Of a stretch of DNA of 64,000 nucleotides, positions 44,064 to 56,560 are shown piece after piece (the first letter of the stretch is position 1; every line of letters begins with the position of its first letter). The DNA is from Combretum micranthum (taxonomy: Eukaryota > Streptophyta > Magnoliopsida > Myrtales > Combretaceae): assembly GCA_024138025.1 (NCBI GenBank), contig JAMXBD010000205.1:126501-190500 (forward strand), given 5' to 3'. The translations under genes were made by a program, and so were the position numbers. The notes beneath the pieces were generated by a model. That model was given only the letters and a program-made list of their open reading frames with translations, had not been told where the DNA came from and made no database searches.

Positions 44064-47000
44064 TATCATGCCCCAAAAGGTACCCTAAACGTGACAGCCT
44101 GCCACACTCAATATTAAGACTTAAGTGTGACAACCTTAATCATCCCAAAAGTCTTGATATCGGGTATAAGTGTACATTCACGATCATAGCAGACCAAACT
44201 TTAGATCCAGCCATTTAAGCAGTTATAAATAATAGTAATTAATAAGGTAAATCATAACAATATAACCAAGGTTTCAAAAATATAGAGTCTCACAAACATT
44301 AAGGGGCCTTTCCCAGCAAAAACAACTAAACCCAACAGAGACCATGTTCAAATTAAATACATTTTTGAGTTTTGCTTGGAAGTCTGTAACAACTTCTAAC
44401 TCTTGACTTCTATCCAAAAGCTCTTGACTTCATGGTAAAGCATCCCCTCGGCTCCAACTAAAGGTATGAGTATTGCAATAGATATCTAAGAGGGTATAAG
44501 TTATGTGCTTAGTGAGAATTATTTCCACAATTAAACACTCAACAACCAACAATCAAAACAAGTTAATTTAAACAACTAAATGAGATGCACAAGCACGTGA
44601 GCATACAATACATATGATTTTTCGGGAATCATATGTTGAATGGATTTACCCCTCCATTCGGGGTTAGGTGTTGCAGGCCATATAGACCAATTTTTTCAAA
44701 AATACATTTCCATTGTAGTTTTTATTCAAGCCACTACCCAACTGCAAAAGTATAATTCATTTCCTTGTAGTTTTTATTCAAGCAACTACCCAGCTGCAAA
44801 AATATAGTTTATTCAGGTGTTTACGCACCACAACTTAATCTGGGCGACCCTTCGCCTCTTTGTAGATCTTTCAGGCTCTACGAATGTCAATACTATACCT
44901 TTGTCCTACCAAGGGTATATTAATGAATGTAATGAACTCACCCAATGGTATGTATGAATCAATTTAATTAAATACTCATGGCATGATTAAGTATTTTATG
45001 GGTGATCATAGAATTTGCAGACAATCGTTCTTATACTAGAGTAAACATTTATTATAAACAATTCCAGCCTCGATATACTTAATCATAATTGCAACCATAT
45101 ATGTAGAGCACATGCACTTTTCCATTTTATCTTTTCCTAATTCTAATGCCACTACTTTATAGGCAAAAGCATAAGTGCAAAAATATAAGAAATAAACTCA
45201 CTCAGCTATTTAAGTAGAGACTTCTAGTCAAAATAATCCTCGGGGTACCCAAACTCAGTCTTCATGTCATCTATACAAGAGAAATACCCAAAATGAGTAT
45301 TTCTTGAAAGTTGTATTTAAACTTGCTAATTCTTTTTCATTAAGTTCGTTAAAAATTGTATAAAGTGAAATTCCAACTTAAAATGGCCATAACTTGTTCA
45401 TTTTAACTCGAAATTTCTCATATTATAAACCGTTTTCTACCTACTAAAAAATGTCTATCTATTTCTAAAGTTATTTTTGTCATAAAAAATTTTTTAGGTC
45501 ATGAAATAGATCGATACAAATTCACCACGAAAATCCCAACCCTAGAAACACAATTTTCTAAACTTTTCTCTATCCAAAAATCATTTAACAAAAATATAGA
45601 TATTTATATGATTGAAAAATCCTTTGAATAAATATATATAGACTCATATTGTATACAAAATATTAATGGTGTTGTCTTAACGATTACTTTTCATAAAACA
45701 ACTTGTCTATGGTATTGAAAACTTGAATTTTAACAATTTCTTCTTTAAATGGTTTGAAAGAACACTATAAATTCTTGGGTTATGATAGATATGTATTTTT
45801 TTTATAAATTTTATTTTCTAATTTTTCTAAGATAATTTAATTTTTCTTAACTTGTTCTTTTAGGATATTTACAAATTTTTACCTCTAGTTATAAAATGAA
45901 ATTCCCAAAAAATATTTTTCCTCTTAAGTTGTTGATAGTCTCTAATAATTTGCTTTTTATTACATATATTTTCCCTTTTAAATGGTTTTGATTGAAAATT
46001 ATAAATAAGTGTTTTTCTCTTATATTTTTATTTTCCTAACTTCTTTGAAGATAAATTTTTATTTCTAAATCTTGGTATTTTAAGTTTTCTACCAACCTTT
46101 ACTTAGAAGGAAACACTTTCAACATTTTCTTAAGTTATGATAATGTCTATGTTTTTGAGTTTTTCATTTTTATATTCTTCTATTTCTTTGAAAATGAGTT
46201 GATCATTAGAAACTTACTTTCTTAGTTGGTTTGGCAAATTTTTATTTCTCTAAGTGGATTATAATACTAGTGAGTTGATTTTTCTTAACTTTGAAAACTT
46301 GTCTAGTTCTTGATTTTTATTATGGAGTTAGTAAAAATCTTATAAGTAAGCTTTTATGAAAAATTTGCATATCAAAAAATTATTAACACCAAGTTTTAAT
46401 AAACTTCATGTTACATATCATAAAAAGACAGTGTTTATTACCTTAGTTAATTTCTTTAATAAAATCATCCTTATTGATATCTAAGAAAGTTTATGATGAG
46501 TTTGAAAAGAAGTTATTAAAAATAATTTCCCTATGTGTTTGATGACAAAATCTTTATTTAGTGACAAAGTTATATAATAAAAGAGTTTGGTTTCATTTTT
46601 CTTTATTAAAGAAAATTCCTCTTTATTTTTGTTGAGACAATATCATTATGATGATACATGCATATGATTATGTAGTTATAAAAAAGACTAGAATATCACA
46701 TAATAATATAGGAAATATATAAAAAGCAATAATAAGCAAAATAATAAAGTCAAGTGTTGGGAACTTTAGCTTCATCAAAATATCTCGGGATTAAGAATAG
46801 ACTAGTCTCAAAGAAAAGGAAAGAGAAAAAGAAAGAAAAGAAAAAAGCATAATAAGAGCAATAAGAATAATAAGAGTATGTTAGTGAAAGTTAGTGAGCA
46901 TTTAAGTTCTAAGAAATATATAGATATACATATACTTAATAATATATATACAAGGTTAGATTAGGAGTATAATAACAATAATAGCAGCATAATATCATCA

Positions 47001-48055
47001 TAATAACAAAATAACTTAATGGGAATTCTTGACATATGCAAGAACAAAACATAAACATGTTGTTGCTTCCATAACTCACATGAGTTTTAAGAAATAACAC
47101 CATGGTCATGTTAAGTTACATGACATGAGAAAAATAAGTGTAAGAAATTTTTACCTAAAGGTGTGTATGTGTTGATGAAAGAAAGTGATGGTTAAAAGAT
47201 TATGTGGGTAGTAATATGTGAAAGATGGTCTTTGTGTAGAGAAAAGAAAGATGAAAAGATTGGATTGGAGATAATTTTTGGTAGAGAGATATTTGTGGAG
47301 ACATTTTGGTAGAGTTTTGTTATGTAAAAGTAGATATGTGAAAGAAGTGGAGAGAAAAGGGTATTTATAGTTGAAGATGGAGGGAATTGAGTGTAATTAA
47401 ATAAGATGAAAAAGAAAAATAAAAATAAAAAGATAGAGATGTGTTGGGGGGAGGGGGTGTAGGAGGTGCCTATTCTAGAGGAGAGAGGGGAGAGAAAAAT
47501 ATTTAATTTGTATTTTGTAAAAAAAAAAATAAATAAGTAAGTAATATGTAAGATATAATGTAATTTAAAATGTATGGGGAAGGTAAAAAGTAAGAAAATA
47601 GGTGTATAGATAATAAGAGTAGGTAGTAAGAAAAAGTAGAGATAGATGAATAGTAATAAATTGTAGACTAGGACAATGAATTGTAAACAAGACTAATCAT
47701 TTACCGGTAGTAAAGAAAATATGCATATAAATATGATATTTGATATTTTTAGCTACCGAAATATTATAAAACTGATATTTTTGAAATCCTAGTATTTTTA
47801 TGAATCTAACGGTGTCATTGGAATATTTTTACCGTTCGATTATGCCAGAGCATGGTTTTCAAAAGCTGATCCTGTTTGGATCTGAAACACACTAAAAATT
47901 TGCGAATCTAATATTTTTAAGCTTCTCTATATTATTATGAACTATTATTCACAATTATCTCAATTCTATTGTTTAGGGTTTAAGAGTAAAGGATTGCTGG
48001 ATCTAAATTAATAGGTTTGAACTTAAGACTTGGTATAAAAATCTAGGGGTTTACA
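44064..48055 (-). repeat. Element F2: solo LTR (3,992 bp) nested in F3
   Basis: A complete solo LTR with the TSD gtcac (44059-44063 and 48056-48060). Plus-strand ends are tatcatgcccc and ggggtttaca. A TATA box on the minus strand (CTATAAATACCC) at 47362-47369 shows that the element orientation is minus, starting TGTAAACCCCTAG. It is AT-rich with no ORF. Its family has three complete copies and one truncated copy here, and none has an internal region in the window. The long LTR suggests a Ty3/gypsy family such as a Tekay-like chromovirus, but this is a guess from LTR size only. Confidence 0.85.
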
Positions 48056-48087
48056 GTCACATTTAGGATACCCTTTGAGATGTGGCA
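48056..48087 (+). repeat. Element F3: terminal 32 bp after F2
   Basis: The remaining end of F3, reading atttaggataccctttgag then atgtggca, the reverse complement of the family terminus. F2 inserted 24-32 bp from this end. The flank that follows, gatgc (48088-48092), would be a TSD copy, but its partner is lost with the truncated end. Confidence 0.7.
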
Positions 48088-48375
48088 GATGCTCTTTGTT
48101 GTTGAAAGCTAACAACTGTTCTTTTGTAAGAACGATGTTGATTTGTATTGATGAAGGTTGGCAGCCTACATTCACCATTGGCTTGCCTTGAATGTTCTAT
48201 GTCTCTAAATTTGCACAAGATCCTCTAAATTTCTTGTATTTACATTATAAGTTCTTCAAGACTTGAAATATCACATTAAGCATACTTATGTGCTATTTCC
48301 TTATGATTTCTATAAAATCAATAATAATTTAGCATGTTTCATATGATAAAAAGTGAGTACAATATGTCTTTATCA
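48088..48375 (-). repeat. Element B2: truncated 3' LTR
   Basis: Only about 290 bp of an Athila-type LTR, ending gtctttatca on the plus strand directly before a polypurine tract. The rest is missing. It adjoins F3 on the left, so F3 probably inserted into it before a deletion removed the remainder. No second copy of this LTR is in the window. Confidence 0.65.
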
Positions 48376-48393
48376 AATCCCCCACACTTAAAC
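48376..48393 (-). other. Element B2: polypurine tract
   Basis: The minus strand reads GTTTAAGTGTGGGGGATT, matching the PPT of element A with small changes, directly before the LTR start TGATAAAGAC. Confidence 0.8.
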
Positions 48394-48585
48394 TTTTGTT
48401 TGTCCTTAAACAAAATAAATAAGACAAATGGAGAAATATGTCATTGATTGTACAAAATTTTTTGACTCTCACAAATTCAAGCATTTTTTCTTTTATAACT
48501 CATAACTTGCAATTATAGTGCCTAGTGCTCTAACTAGACTGGGTATATGTAATTAGATTACTACAATCAAAATTCAGTAATTAAT

Positions 48586-48825
48586 TGAGCTCAGTTGGTG
48601 AAGGCATTCTCCGTCGAAAGAAACAAAAGGCCTACATTCGTGGTTCGACTAGTGGGCACTAAAGCGAGCCTTAATCGAAGTCTACTGGTAGAAGACCAAT
48701 TCCTTGAGTGCTCTGGTGTTGCCTAAGGGTGCATTGGGAGGCCAGTGTACTTAGCATCACACCCACAACTGCCTAAAGGGGTGGGGTGTGAAATAAAAGG
48801 CGGCTGTAGGTGTGATGCTTAGCAA
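48586..48825 (+). mobile_element. SINE-like insertion with tRNA-type promoter boxes and a 3' hairpin
   Basis: About 240 bp absent from the corresponding place in element A (near 24450). The start, gagctcagttggtgaagg (48587-48604), looks like a tRNA A box, and ggttcgact at 48642-48650 looks like a B box. Plant SINEs are derived from tRNAs in this way and are transcribed by RNA polymerase III. The 3' half forms a hairpin of about 24 bp per arm (48750-48773 with 48799-48823). I could not identify clear TSDs or a T-rich tail, so family and exact ends are uncertain. Confidence 0.55.
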
Positions 48826-49956
48826 AAGAAAGTTTGTCCGAAAGTAAATACTCAATCTAGTAAGGAAAAACACTCATTTAAACTTCACTAGATATTAGCA
48901 GGTATATCATCCTTGAAACACGGAGTCAAAACATGTGGTATCTACTATTTTGCTAGAATTTCTCCCTTTTTATTATAAGTCTTATTTCACTCATTGATTT
49001 TGCATTCATATTCTTTTGATTCGTTCAAGCATTTAATTCTCTCTCTCTTTTTTTTTCTAACTTAATGTATTGAACTTTTTCCTTTTCACCCTTCTCATTA
49101 TAGTGAGTTCACTGAGTCGGCATATCCCAGGCTCATCACCCAAGTGATCAGGTTTTGATGGACCCCAATAGACTCTTTGTCACTCTAACATTCGAGATTG
49201 AATACTCTTAACTCAGTTACCTGAGTCATTTGAGTAAAGGCTGTGCTTGATTCTTTCTTTTCTTTTAAATGCTACAACAAGAGTAAGACTTTTTTTTATA
49301 AATGATCACTAAGTAAAGAGTTTCTTCTAGCTCTTTCACTAAGTGTTAAAATGCTTTTATATACAAGGTAATTTTTGCCTAGAAGTATACCTGTTTATTT
49401 TTTACTTAAGGACTTGACCTACTCTCAAACTTCCAATTTTAAAGCTAAATACAAGATAAATATGTTCCTTAAAGATTTTTCTACTTAATTTTAAATAAGT
49501 ATTCTGATCACAATAGTAGGTGAGTAAGAAACCTAAGTAATTCAATTTCACATTTTTGTAGATGTTATTACAATATTCAACACAATCTCCAGATTTCATG
49601 AAAAAAATAGGTCTAAAATTTGCCATATAACACTTAAGGACAGATATAAGTTGAAAGTATGGGTAATACAATACAAGTTCAGATGTCATAAATATGTAAT
49701 TAATTCAACAATTCAAACATCAACAATTCATACTCAACTTCATTCTCTATATCTTATTATCCCTTCCCTCACACTTAGATTGAATAGTATCCTCAATATT
49801 TCTAATCTAGCTAAAAATAAGAAGGAGATAAAGATAGAAGGGATACTGGTACTTCCCCAATTTAAAAAAAAAAAAAAAAGACTAAAGCTATTTGAATTCT
49901 AACTAATACAACACAAGAGAGACAATCATCTTATTATATCCACCCTATCTGCAGCA

Positions 49957-49979
49957 AGAGAGAGAGAGAGAGAGAGAGA
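49957..49979. repeat. (AG)n microsatellite
   Basis: About eleven and a half AG dinucleotides in the 3' UTR of B2, a simple sequence repeat. Confidence 0.9.
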
Positions 49980-49999
49980 ACAAATAAAAAATATATATT

Positions 50000-50923
50000 T
50001 TACATCATTATTAAGCATGGGCTGCTTCCCATGAAGCACTTTTCTTCAAAGTCTGTAGCTAGACGTAGCTGTTGCTCAATTGTTATAATCAGGACATTCC
50101 AAATTGGTTTCTTCAGCATTTTACTCTTGAAATCCTTAATAAAATGGTTTCGAGCGATGACCACTAACCTTAAAAATCTTACCAGTTTCAAAGCTTTGAA
50201 TTTCAACTTCACCATGAAGAAAAATATTAGTAACAATAAAAGGTCCATCCCACCTAGAGCACAATTACTAGGAAATAATTTCAAACGAGAATGGTAAAGT
50301 AAAACTTTTTTACCAACAAAAAAATTTTTCCTAGAAACCATTTGATCATGAAAGGCATTTTTCTTTTCCTTTTAAATTTTTGTACTTTCATAAACGTCAT
50401 TATAGATTTCCTCAAATTCTTGCAATTGAAGTTTTTTTTGTTCACCTACCTCATCCATTCACATATTACATTGCTTAACAGCCTAATATGCCCTATGTTC
50501 TAATTCTACAGGAAGATGACATGGTTTACCAAATACCAAATGGTAAGAAGACATACCAATGGGGTTCTTGTACGCTGTCCAAGAGGCCCATAATGCATCA
50601 TCAAGTCTTATACTCCAATCTTTCCTATTCAGATTAACAGACTTTTCAAGAATGGACTTGATTTCTCTGTTGGTTACCTTAGCCAATCCATTAATATGTG
50701 GATGATACGCTGTAGAAGTGTGATGAGTGACTTTGTACTTCTTAAATAGAGCTTCCACAACTTTATTGCAAAAGTGAGTGCCACTATCATTGATAAGAGC
50801 TTTTGGCATCCTGACCTAGCAAAAATATGAGATTTGACAAAATCTACAATAACTTTAGCATCATTAGTTAGGCTTGTTTTTATTTCTACCCATTTTGACA
50901 CATAATCCATAGCAAGAAGAATA
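50000..50923 (-). pseudogene. Element B2: integrase, C-terminal part
   Basis: Minus-strand continuation of integrase after solo LTR F1. Near 50930-50880 it reads '[15 protein letters not shown]' in the core. Then 50809-50483 has '[20 protein letters not shown]' (Asp) and '[19 protein letters not shown]' with the conserved Glu region. The Glu-containing motif seen as [12 protein letters not shown] in element A reads [12 protein letters not shown] here, so the catalytic Glu appears to be replaced. The C-terminal end is degenerate to 50000. TSD taagc at 50924-50928. Confidence 0.8.
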
Positions 50924-50928
50924 TAAGC

Positions 50929-53900
50929 TGTCACGCTCCAACAAGTACCCTAAATGTGACAACTCATCGTACACAATATTAAAACTTGAGAATCACTACC
51001 TTAGTCACTCAAAAGCTTTCATATTGGCACAAAGTGTACGTTCACAACAAAGAGATGCCGGTAAAGTTATACATTTTAAGGTAATAGCAATAGAACATAC
51101 AAGAAATACTAATATATTTCATCAATGTGTAAGGTCTTACAACTTCTACAAGGCATTTTCCTGATAAAACATCAAAATGATAATTCTAGCATAGCCTTAC
51201 AGATAACTGTAGCTTAAAAGATTTGAAAGGAAATCTATCTAAAGTCTTCAAATAGAAATCTCCCAAAAGCTTCTCAAAAACATAAGTCTTACCCAGACGG
51301 AAAAGGTGGTCTCGGATACAAAAGCGATAATCCTGCAACATCAAAAATCTATTGGGGAATAAGCATAACGAGCTTAGTGAGAGATTCCTTATGCAATTGT
51401 ACCCATATCAAAACAATCAAGCAAGTTCACTAGCAAGCATATAATGTAACACTCATATGATCAAACAAATACATATGACTATTCGGTGACGTATATAGAA
51501 TAGATTTACGCCCTTCATTCGGGGTTAGAGAATTCTTTGAACTTGTCTCAATCGAGCTTCTTGAAATTTGCACGCGTCTTGGGATTCCAAAAAACTGTAC
51601 TACTAGTTTCCGGGCTTTTCTTACTCAGAGCAATTGATCCGGTTCGGCTACATCATGTGGTCGTATTCTCCACACGTCCTAATTCCTCAAGATGTAACTA
51701 GGCAGCTTACCCTTTTCAGTCTCATACTGAGGAGTAGTAGCAAAATGCGAACATAGTATTCTAAGTGATATACATAATCAATTTAGTTATAAGGAATTTC
51801 CAGTTCGATATTAATTCATTTAAGGTGATCAATCAATATTTGCACACACAGCAATATACATAGAGATAATTTATATTAATCAACCAATCGAGCTCCAATA
51901 TACTTATTGTTTATTGGTCACACATAACGAATGACTTACACAGTTCCCATGATAACCAGCATGCACATCAATTTTTATCTTTTCTTAATATCTAGTGCTC
52001 TATTCTACAAGCATATTCGTAAATACATAAAATGTAAAGGAAAACTCACTTGACCATGGTGATCTCTATGAGTCGAAGTAATTCTCGGGAAAGAGAAGAT
52101 CTTGGTCCTTGCCACTTAGATAAAAGAAATACCCAAAACAAGTATTTCATCCAAGATCGACTTAAACTATCTAATACTGTTTTATTATTTTCATCAAAAT
52201 TCGGATGGAGTGAAATTCCAACTTAAAATTGCCATAACTTGCTCATTTTAACTCAGAATTTCCCATATTATATGTCATTTTCTACCTACTCGAAAAGATC
52301 TATCTATTTCTAGGGTTATTTTTTTCATAAAAATTCATTTGGATTTCAAAATAGTATGGTACATATTTTACATGAAAATTTCAACCTTCGAAAATAATTC
52401 TTCGAAATTTTATTCTGTCCAAAAATCCTTAAACAAATATATAGATATTTATAGTTGAAAAATTGAATTATATATATATATATATATATACACTCATATT
52501 GTATGCATGATTTTGGTGGTGTTGTCTCAACAATGATTTTTCATTCAACAATTCATTTTAGGAGTTCGGAAAAATTGAAACTTTGACAATTTCTTTTAAG
52601 TTGTTAGAAAGAAAACTATAAGTTTTGGGTTATTATAATTAAGTGTTTTTCTTTTATATTTTTATTTCCTAATTTTTCAAAGATAATTTCCAAAAATTTG
52701 GTCTTTTAAGTAATCTACTAATCTTATTTTATTTTATTTTATTTTATTTTTTGTGATTGAAAAAGACGTTTTCAAAATTTTTCTTAAGTTGTTGGTATAT
52801 CTAATGTTTTGAGTTGTGTTAAATGTATGTTTTCTCATTATATTTATTCTACTTCTTAGAAAATAAGCTTACCATTTTAAAAACTTACTTTCTTAGGTTG
52901 TTGATAATTTTTTATTTCTCTAAGTTGGTTTCTAAACCAGTGAGTTGATTTTATCTTGACTTGGAAACTTATCTAGTTCTTAGTTTTGATTATGAAGTTG
53001 GTAAAAATTCTTATAAATAAGTTTTCAAGAAAATTTTGCATAACAAAGAATTATCAACATTAAAGTTTAATCAATAAATTTTATGTTACGAATTTGAAAA
53101 AAGAGTGTGTATTTACTTAGTTAAATCCTTAAAGAAGTCTTTAATACTATTACTTAAAAATTCATGATGAGCTTGTCTAAATTTTTTAAAAGAATTTATT
53201 AAAAACAATTTGCAAGTCTTTGATGGAAAAATCTTTCATAAGTGACAAATTTATTTTAAAGAGAGTTTAGTCTCATTTCGTCATGAAAGAAAGAACTCCT
53301 TTTTATTTTTATTAAGACAATGGCAACACGATCATGCATAAATTTGATTATGTTGCCATGAGAATGATAAGAATAACTCATAATAACATAGAAAGAGATA
53401 TAAGGATCAAATAAGCATATAAGTAAGGTTAAGTATTGGGAGCTTTAGCTTCATCAAGGCTTCTCGAAACTAAGAATAAACTAGTTCTAAAAAGAAAAAG
53501 GAAAGAAAGAAAAGAAAAGGCATAACAATAAGAGCAATAATAATAAGATGTTAGGTTAGTGAGCATTTAGACTCTAGGAAATATATGTATATATAATAAT
53601 ATATATAGAGATAGATTAGGAGCAATAATAACAACATAATAACAACAACATAATAACAATAATAACATAATGAGAGTCTAGTTATGGACAAGAACAAAAC
53701 ATGGACATATTGTTACTTCCATAATCTTATAGGTTTTAGGAAACACACACTATGGTCATGCAATGTTGAATAACATGAAGAAATAGTATTAGGAATTTTT
53801 TCACCTAAGGTTTATGTGGTGATAAATGAAGAAGAGATTTGTTGATGGTTGTATGGAGATAGTAATAGGATGAGAGGAAGAGGAAGTTTCGAAGAGAATT

Positions 53901-54701
53901 TTTAGAGAGGGATTTTATAAAGAGAATTTGAGAGAGTTATGGTATGGTAATGAAGTATGTGAAAGAAATAGAAGGAGATGGGGTATTTATAGATAAATGT
54001 GGATTGAAATTAAATGTCATAAAATAAATTGAAAATGAAAATAAATCAGATAGAGAGAGGGATGGGGGTGCCAGCCATGCTTGAGAGGGGGAAGAAAATT
54101 TGATTAAATTTGTTGTCTTATAATGAAAAGAAATTAAAAAGTAAGATATGATATATGTAAGGTTTTATGAGAAAAATAAATATAAGAAATAGGTGTGTAA
54201 GTGTGTAAGAGTAGGTAGACAGAAAAAGTAGCGATAGTGAAATAGTAATGAATAGTAGAAATAGTACCATAAATAGTATACTAGACAATTAAAATATCAA
54301 TAGTAAAGAAAATATGCATAAATAGGCTATATCTTATATTTTTAGTTATCCTAAAATTTTAAAACTGATATTTTTGAATTCCTTATATTATTATAAGTCT
54401 AATGGTGTTATCGGATTATTTTCACTATTTTACTTGTTGGGACCCTAATTTTAGAAACCGATCCCGTTTGGGTCCAAAATAAATAAATTTTGACGAATGT
54501 AATCTTTTTAGGCTTTTCTATACTATTACGAACTATAATATATGATTATCTCAATTTTATTATTCTAGAGTTAAGACCGCAAGATTGTCGGATCTAAATC
54601 CACTATGGTTTGCTATAGAACTATTGACTTTAGGGTTTTCGGTTTGACTTCCAATTCTAAGATTTAGATATAAAACTTAGCATAAATTCTAGGGGTTTAC
54701 A
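50929..54701 (-). repeat. Element F1: solo LTR (3,773 bp) nested in B2 integrase
   Basis: Ends tgtcacgctcc and ggggtttaca on the plus strand, with a perfect TSD taagc at 50924-50928 and 54702-54706. A minus-strand TATA box at 53984-53991 gives the orientation. It contains a (TA)n run at 52469-52490 and a (TTTTA)n run at about 52724-52752. It splits the integrase exactly between 'MGSFPPSFGNA' and '[14 protein letters not shown]'. No ORF. Confidence 0.9.
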
Positions 54702-55138
54702 TAAGCATTACCAAAAGAAGGAGGAAAAGAACCCATAAAATCAATATCCCACACATCAAATATTTCACAAACAAGAATAGGGGTAAGTGGCATTTGATCT
54801 CTATGTCCTAAATTTCCAACTTTTTGGCATCGTTCACAAGACTTACAAAATATGTAGGAATCACGAAATAAAGTAAGCCAAAACAATCCCCACCACAATG
54901 CCTTATGAGTCGTACTCTTAGGACCAAAGTGTCCTCCACTTGCATAGGAATGATGAAATTGTAAAACGAAAGGAATATCCTCTTAAGAAATGCACCTTCG
55001 AATAATTTTGTCAGAACAATGTTTCCACAATTAAGGGTCATCCCAAACATAATATTTAGCATCGTTTTTAATTTTATCCTTTTGAGCTCTAGACAAGTCA
55101 CTTGATAGTGTTCTAGTAACTAAATAGTTAACAATATT
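54702..55138 (-). pseudogene. Element B2: integrase, N-terminal part
   Basis: The open stretch at 54898-54707 has the Cys pair 'SCERCQKVGN' and the core start 'WDIDFMGSFPPSFGNA' with the first catalytic Asp. The zinc-binding His region lies further upstream at 55101-54900 in another frame. It is interrupted by F1 immediately after this point. Confidence 0.82.
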
Positions 55139-56560
55139 AGCATACTAGGGAATTTTCTTTTGAACCGAAAATAGATGCTCATCTGGAAAGTCATCTTGTA
55201 ATGGTGCTGGCTCTTCACTTGTAGGTATTCTTCTGAGGTGGTCTGCAACCATATTTTATGTGCCTTTCTTATCTCATATCTCTAAATCTAACTCTTACAA
55301 TAAGAGTATCTATCAGATAAGTCTTGGTTTCACCTCCTTCTTTAAAAGCAAGTACTTGAGAGTTGCATGGTCAGAATATACAATTACTTTAGTACCAAGT
55401 ACACATGAATGGAATTTTTCTAAAGCAAAAACAATAGCTAGAGTTCTTTTTCCGTTGTTGAATAGTTACATTGTGTACTATCCAGTGTTCTTGAAGCATA
55501 ATAAATAACATGAGGAGCTTTTCTAACTCTTTGGCTAAGAATAGCACCAATGGCATGATGGCTTGCATCATACGTGATGTCAAAAGGGAGGTTCTAGTCA
55601 GGTGGTTTGATAATAGGTGCAAAAGTCAACTTGTCCTTTAATTGTCAAAGGAATTTTTGCAGGCCTCATCAAACTCGAATGCCACATGTTTTTGCAACAA
55701 TCTACATAGGGGTTAAGTGATGTTGGAAAAATCTCTAATAAATTGTCGATAGAATTCTGTGCTTCCAAGAAAAAGCGAACTTCTCGTACACTTATAGGGT
55801 AAGCTAAGGATTTAATCACTTCTATTTTAGCTTTATCTACTTCAATTCCCCTAGAAGATACAATATGGCCTAGACTAAGACCTTGATCAACCATAAAGTG
55901 ACACTTTTCATAGTTCAAAACAATGTTTGTTTCTATACATCTTTTAAGCACTTTTATAAGGTTAATCAAACATGAATCAAAAGTATTACCATAGACAGTA
56001 AAATCATCCATAAAAACCTCTATGATATTCTCCACATAATCTGAAAATATACTAACCATACACCTTTGAAATGTGATAGAAGCGTTGCAAAGTCCAAATG
56101 GCATCCTTGGATTTGCAAAAGTGCCACATAGGCATGTGAAGACAGTTTTCTCTTGATCTTCAAGTGCAACTAGAATTTAGTGAAAACCTGAATAGCCATC
56201 AAGATAGCAATAATGAGAATGACCAACTAAACCTTCAAGCATTTTATCAATAAAAGGAAGAGGAAAGTGATCTTTTCTAGTTGATGATTTAACTTCCTAT
56301 AATCAACACAAACCTTCCACCCATTTTGAACATGAGTAGGCACCAACTCACCATCAAGATTTTCTACCACAGTTAAGCCCATTTTCTTTGGAGCAACTTG
56401 GACTAGACTTACCTATTTACTATAAAAAATTGGATAGATCATACTGTGTCGACAAGTTTTAATATCTCTTTCTTACCACTTCCATCATAGGTGGGTTCAA
56501 TCGGCGCTAACATCTCTTGAAGGCTTGCAATTTTCATCTAATAGAATTTTATGCATGCAT
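55139..56560 (-). pseudogene. Element B2: RT and RNase H
   Basis: Minus strand. The RT block at 56104-55598 has 'MPFGLCNASITFQRCMVSIF', catalytic 'EVFMDDFTVYG' and 'LGHIVSSRGIEVDKAKIEVI'. RT fingers are degenerate at 56500-56110. RNase H is at about 55620-55139 with scattered readable pieces. There are many frameshifts and stops, making it the most decayed pol in the window apart from C. Confidence 0.85.

Larger units (their letters stand above)
48394..49999 (-). other. Element B2: 3' UTR
   Basis: Noncoding sequence similar to the 3' UTR of element A, including the conserved block at 48960-49350. It is interrupted by a SINE-like insertion (48586-48825). B2 has no equivalent of the 3' ORF of element A between here and integrase; that region is absent. 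An A-run is at 49863-49879 and an (AG)n tract at 49957-49979. Confidence 0.7.

Noticed and set aside
48586..48660. Possible tRNA gene
   Set aside because: A and B boxes are present, but the sequence between and after them cannot form a proper cloverleaf with an acceptor stem. A SINE fits better.
50929..54701. F repeats as DNA transposons or Helitrons, because they have no ORF
   Set aside because: 5-bp TSDs, TG..CA-type ends without terminal inverted repeats, and an internal TATA box fit solo LTRs.
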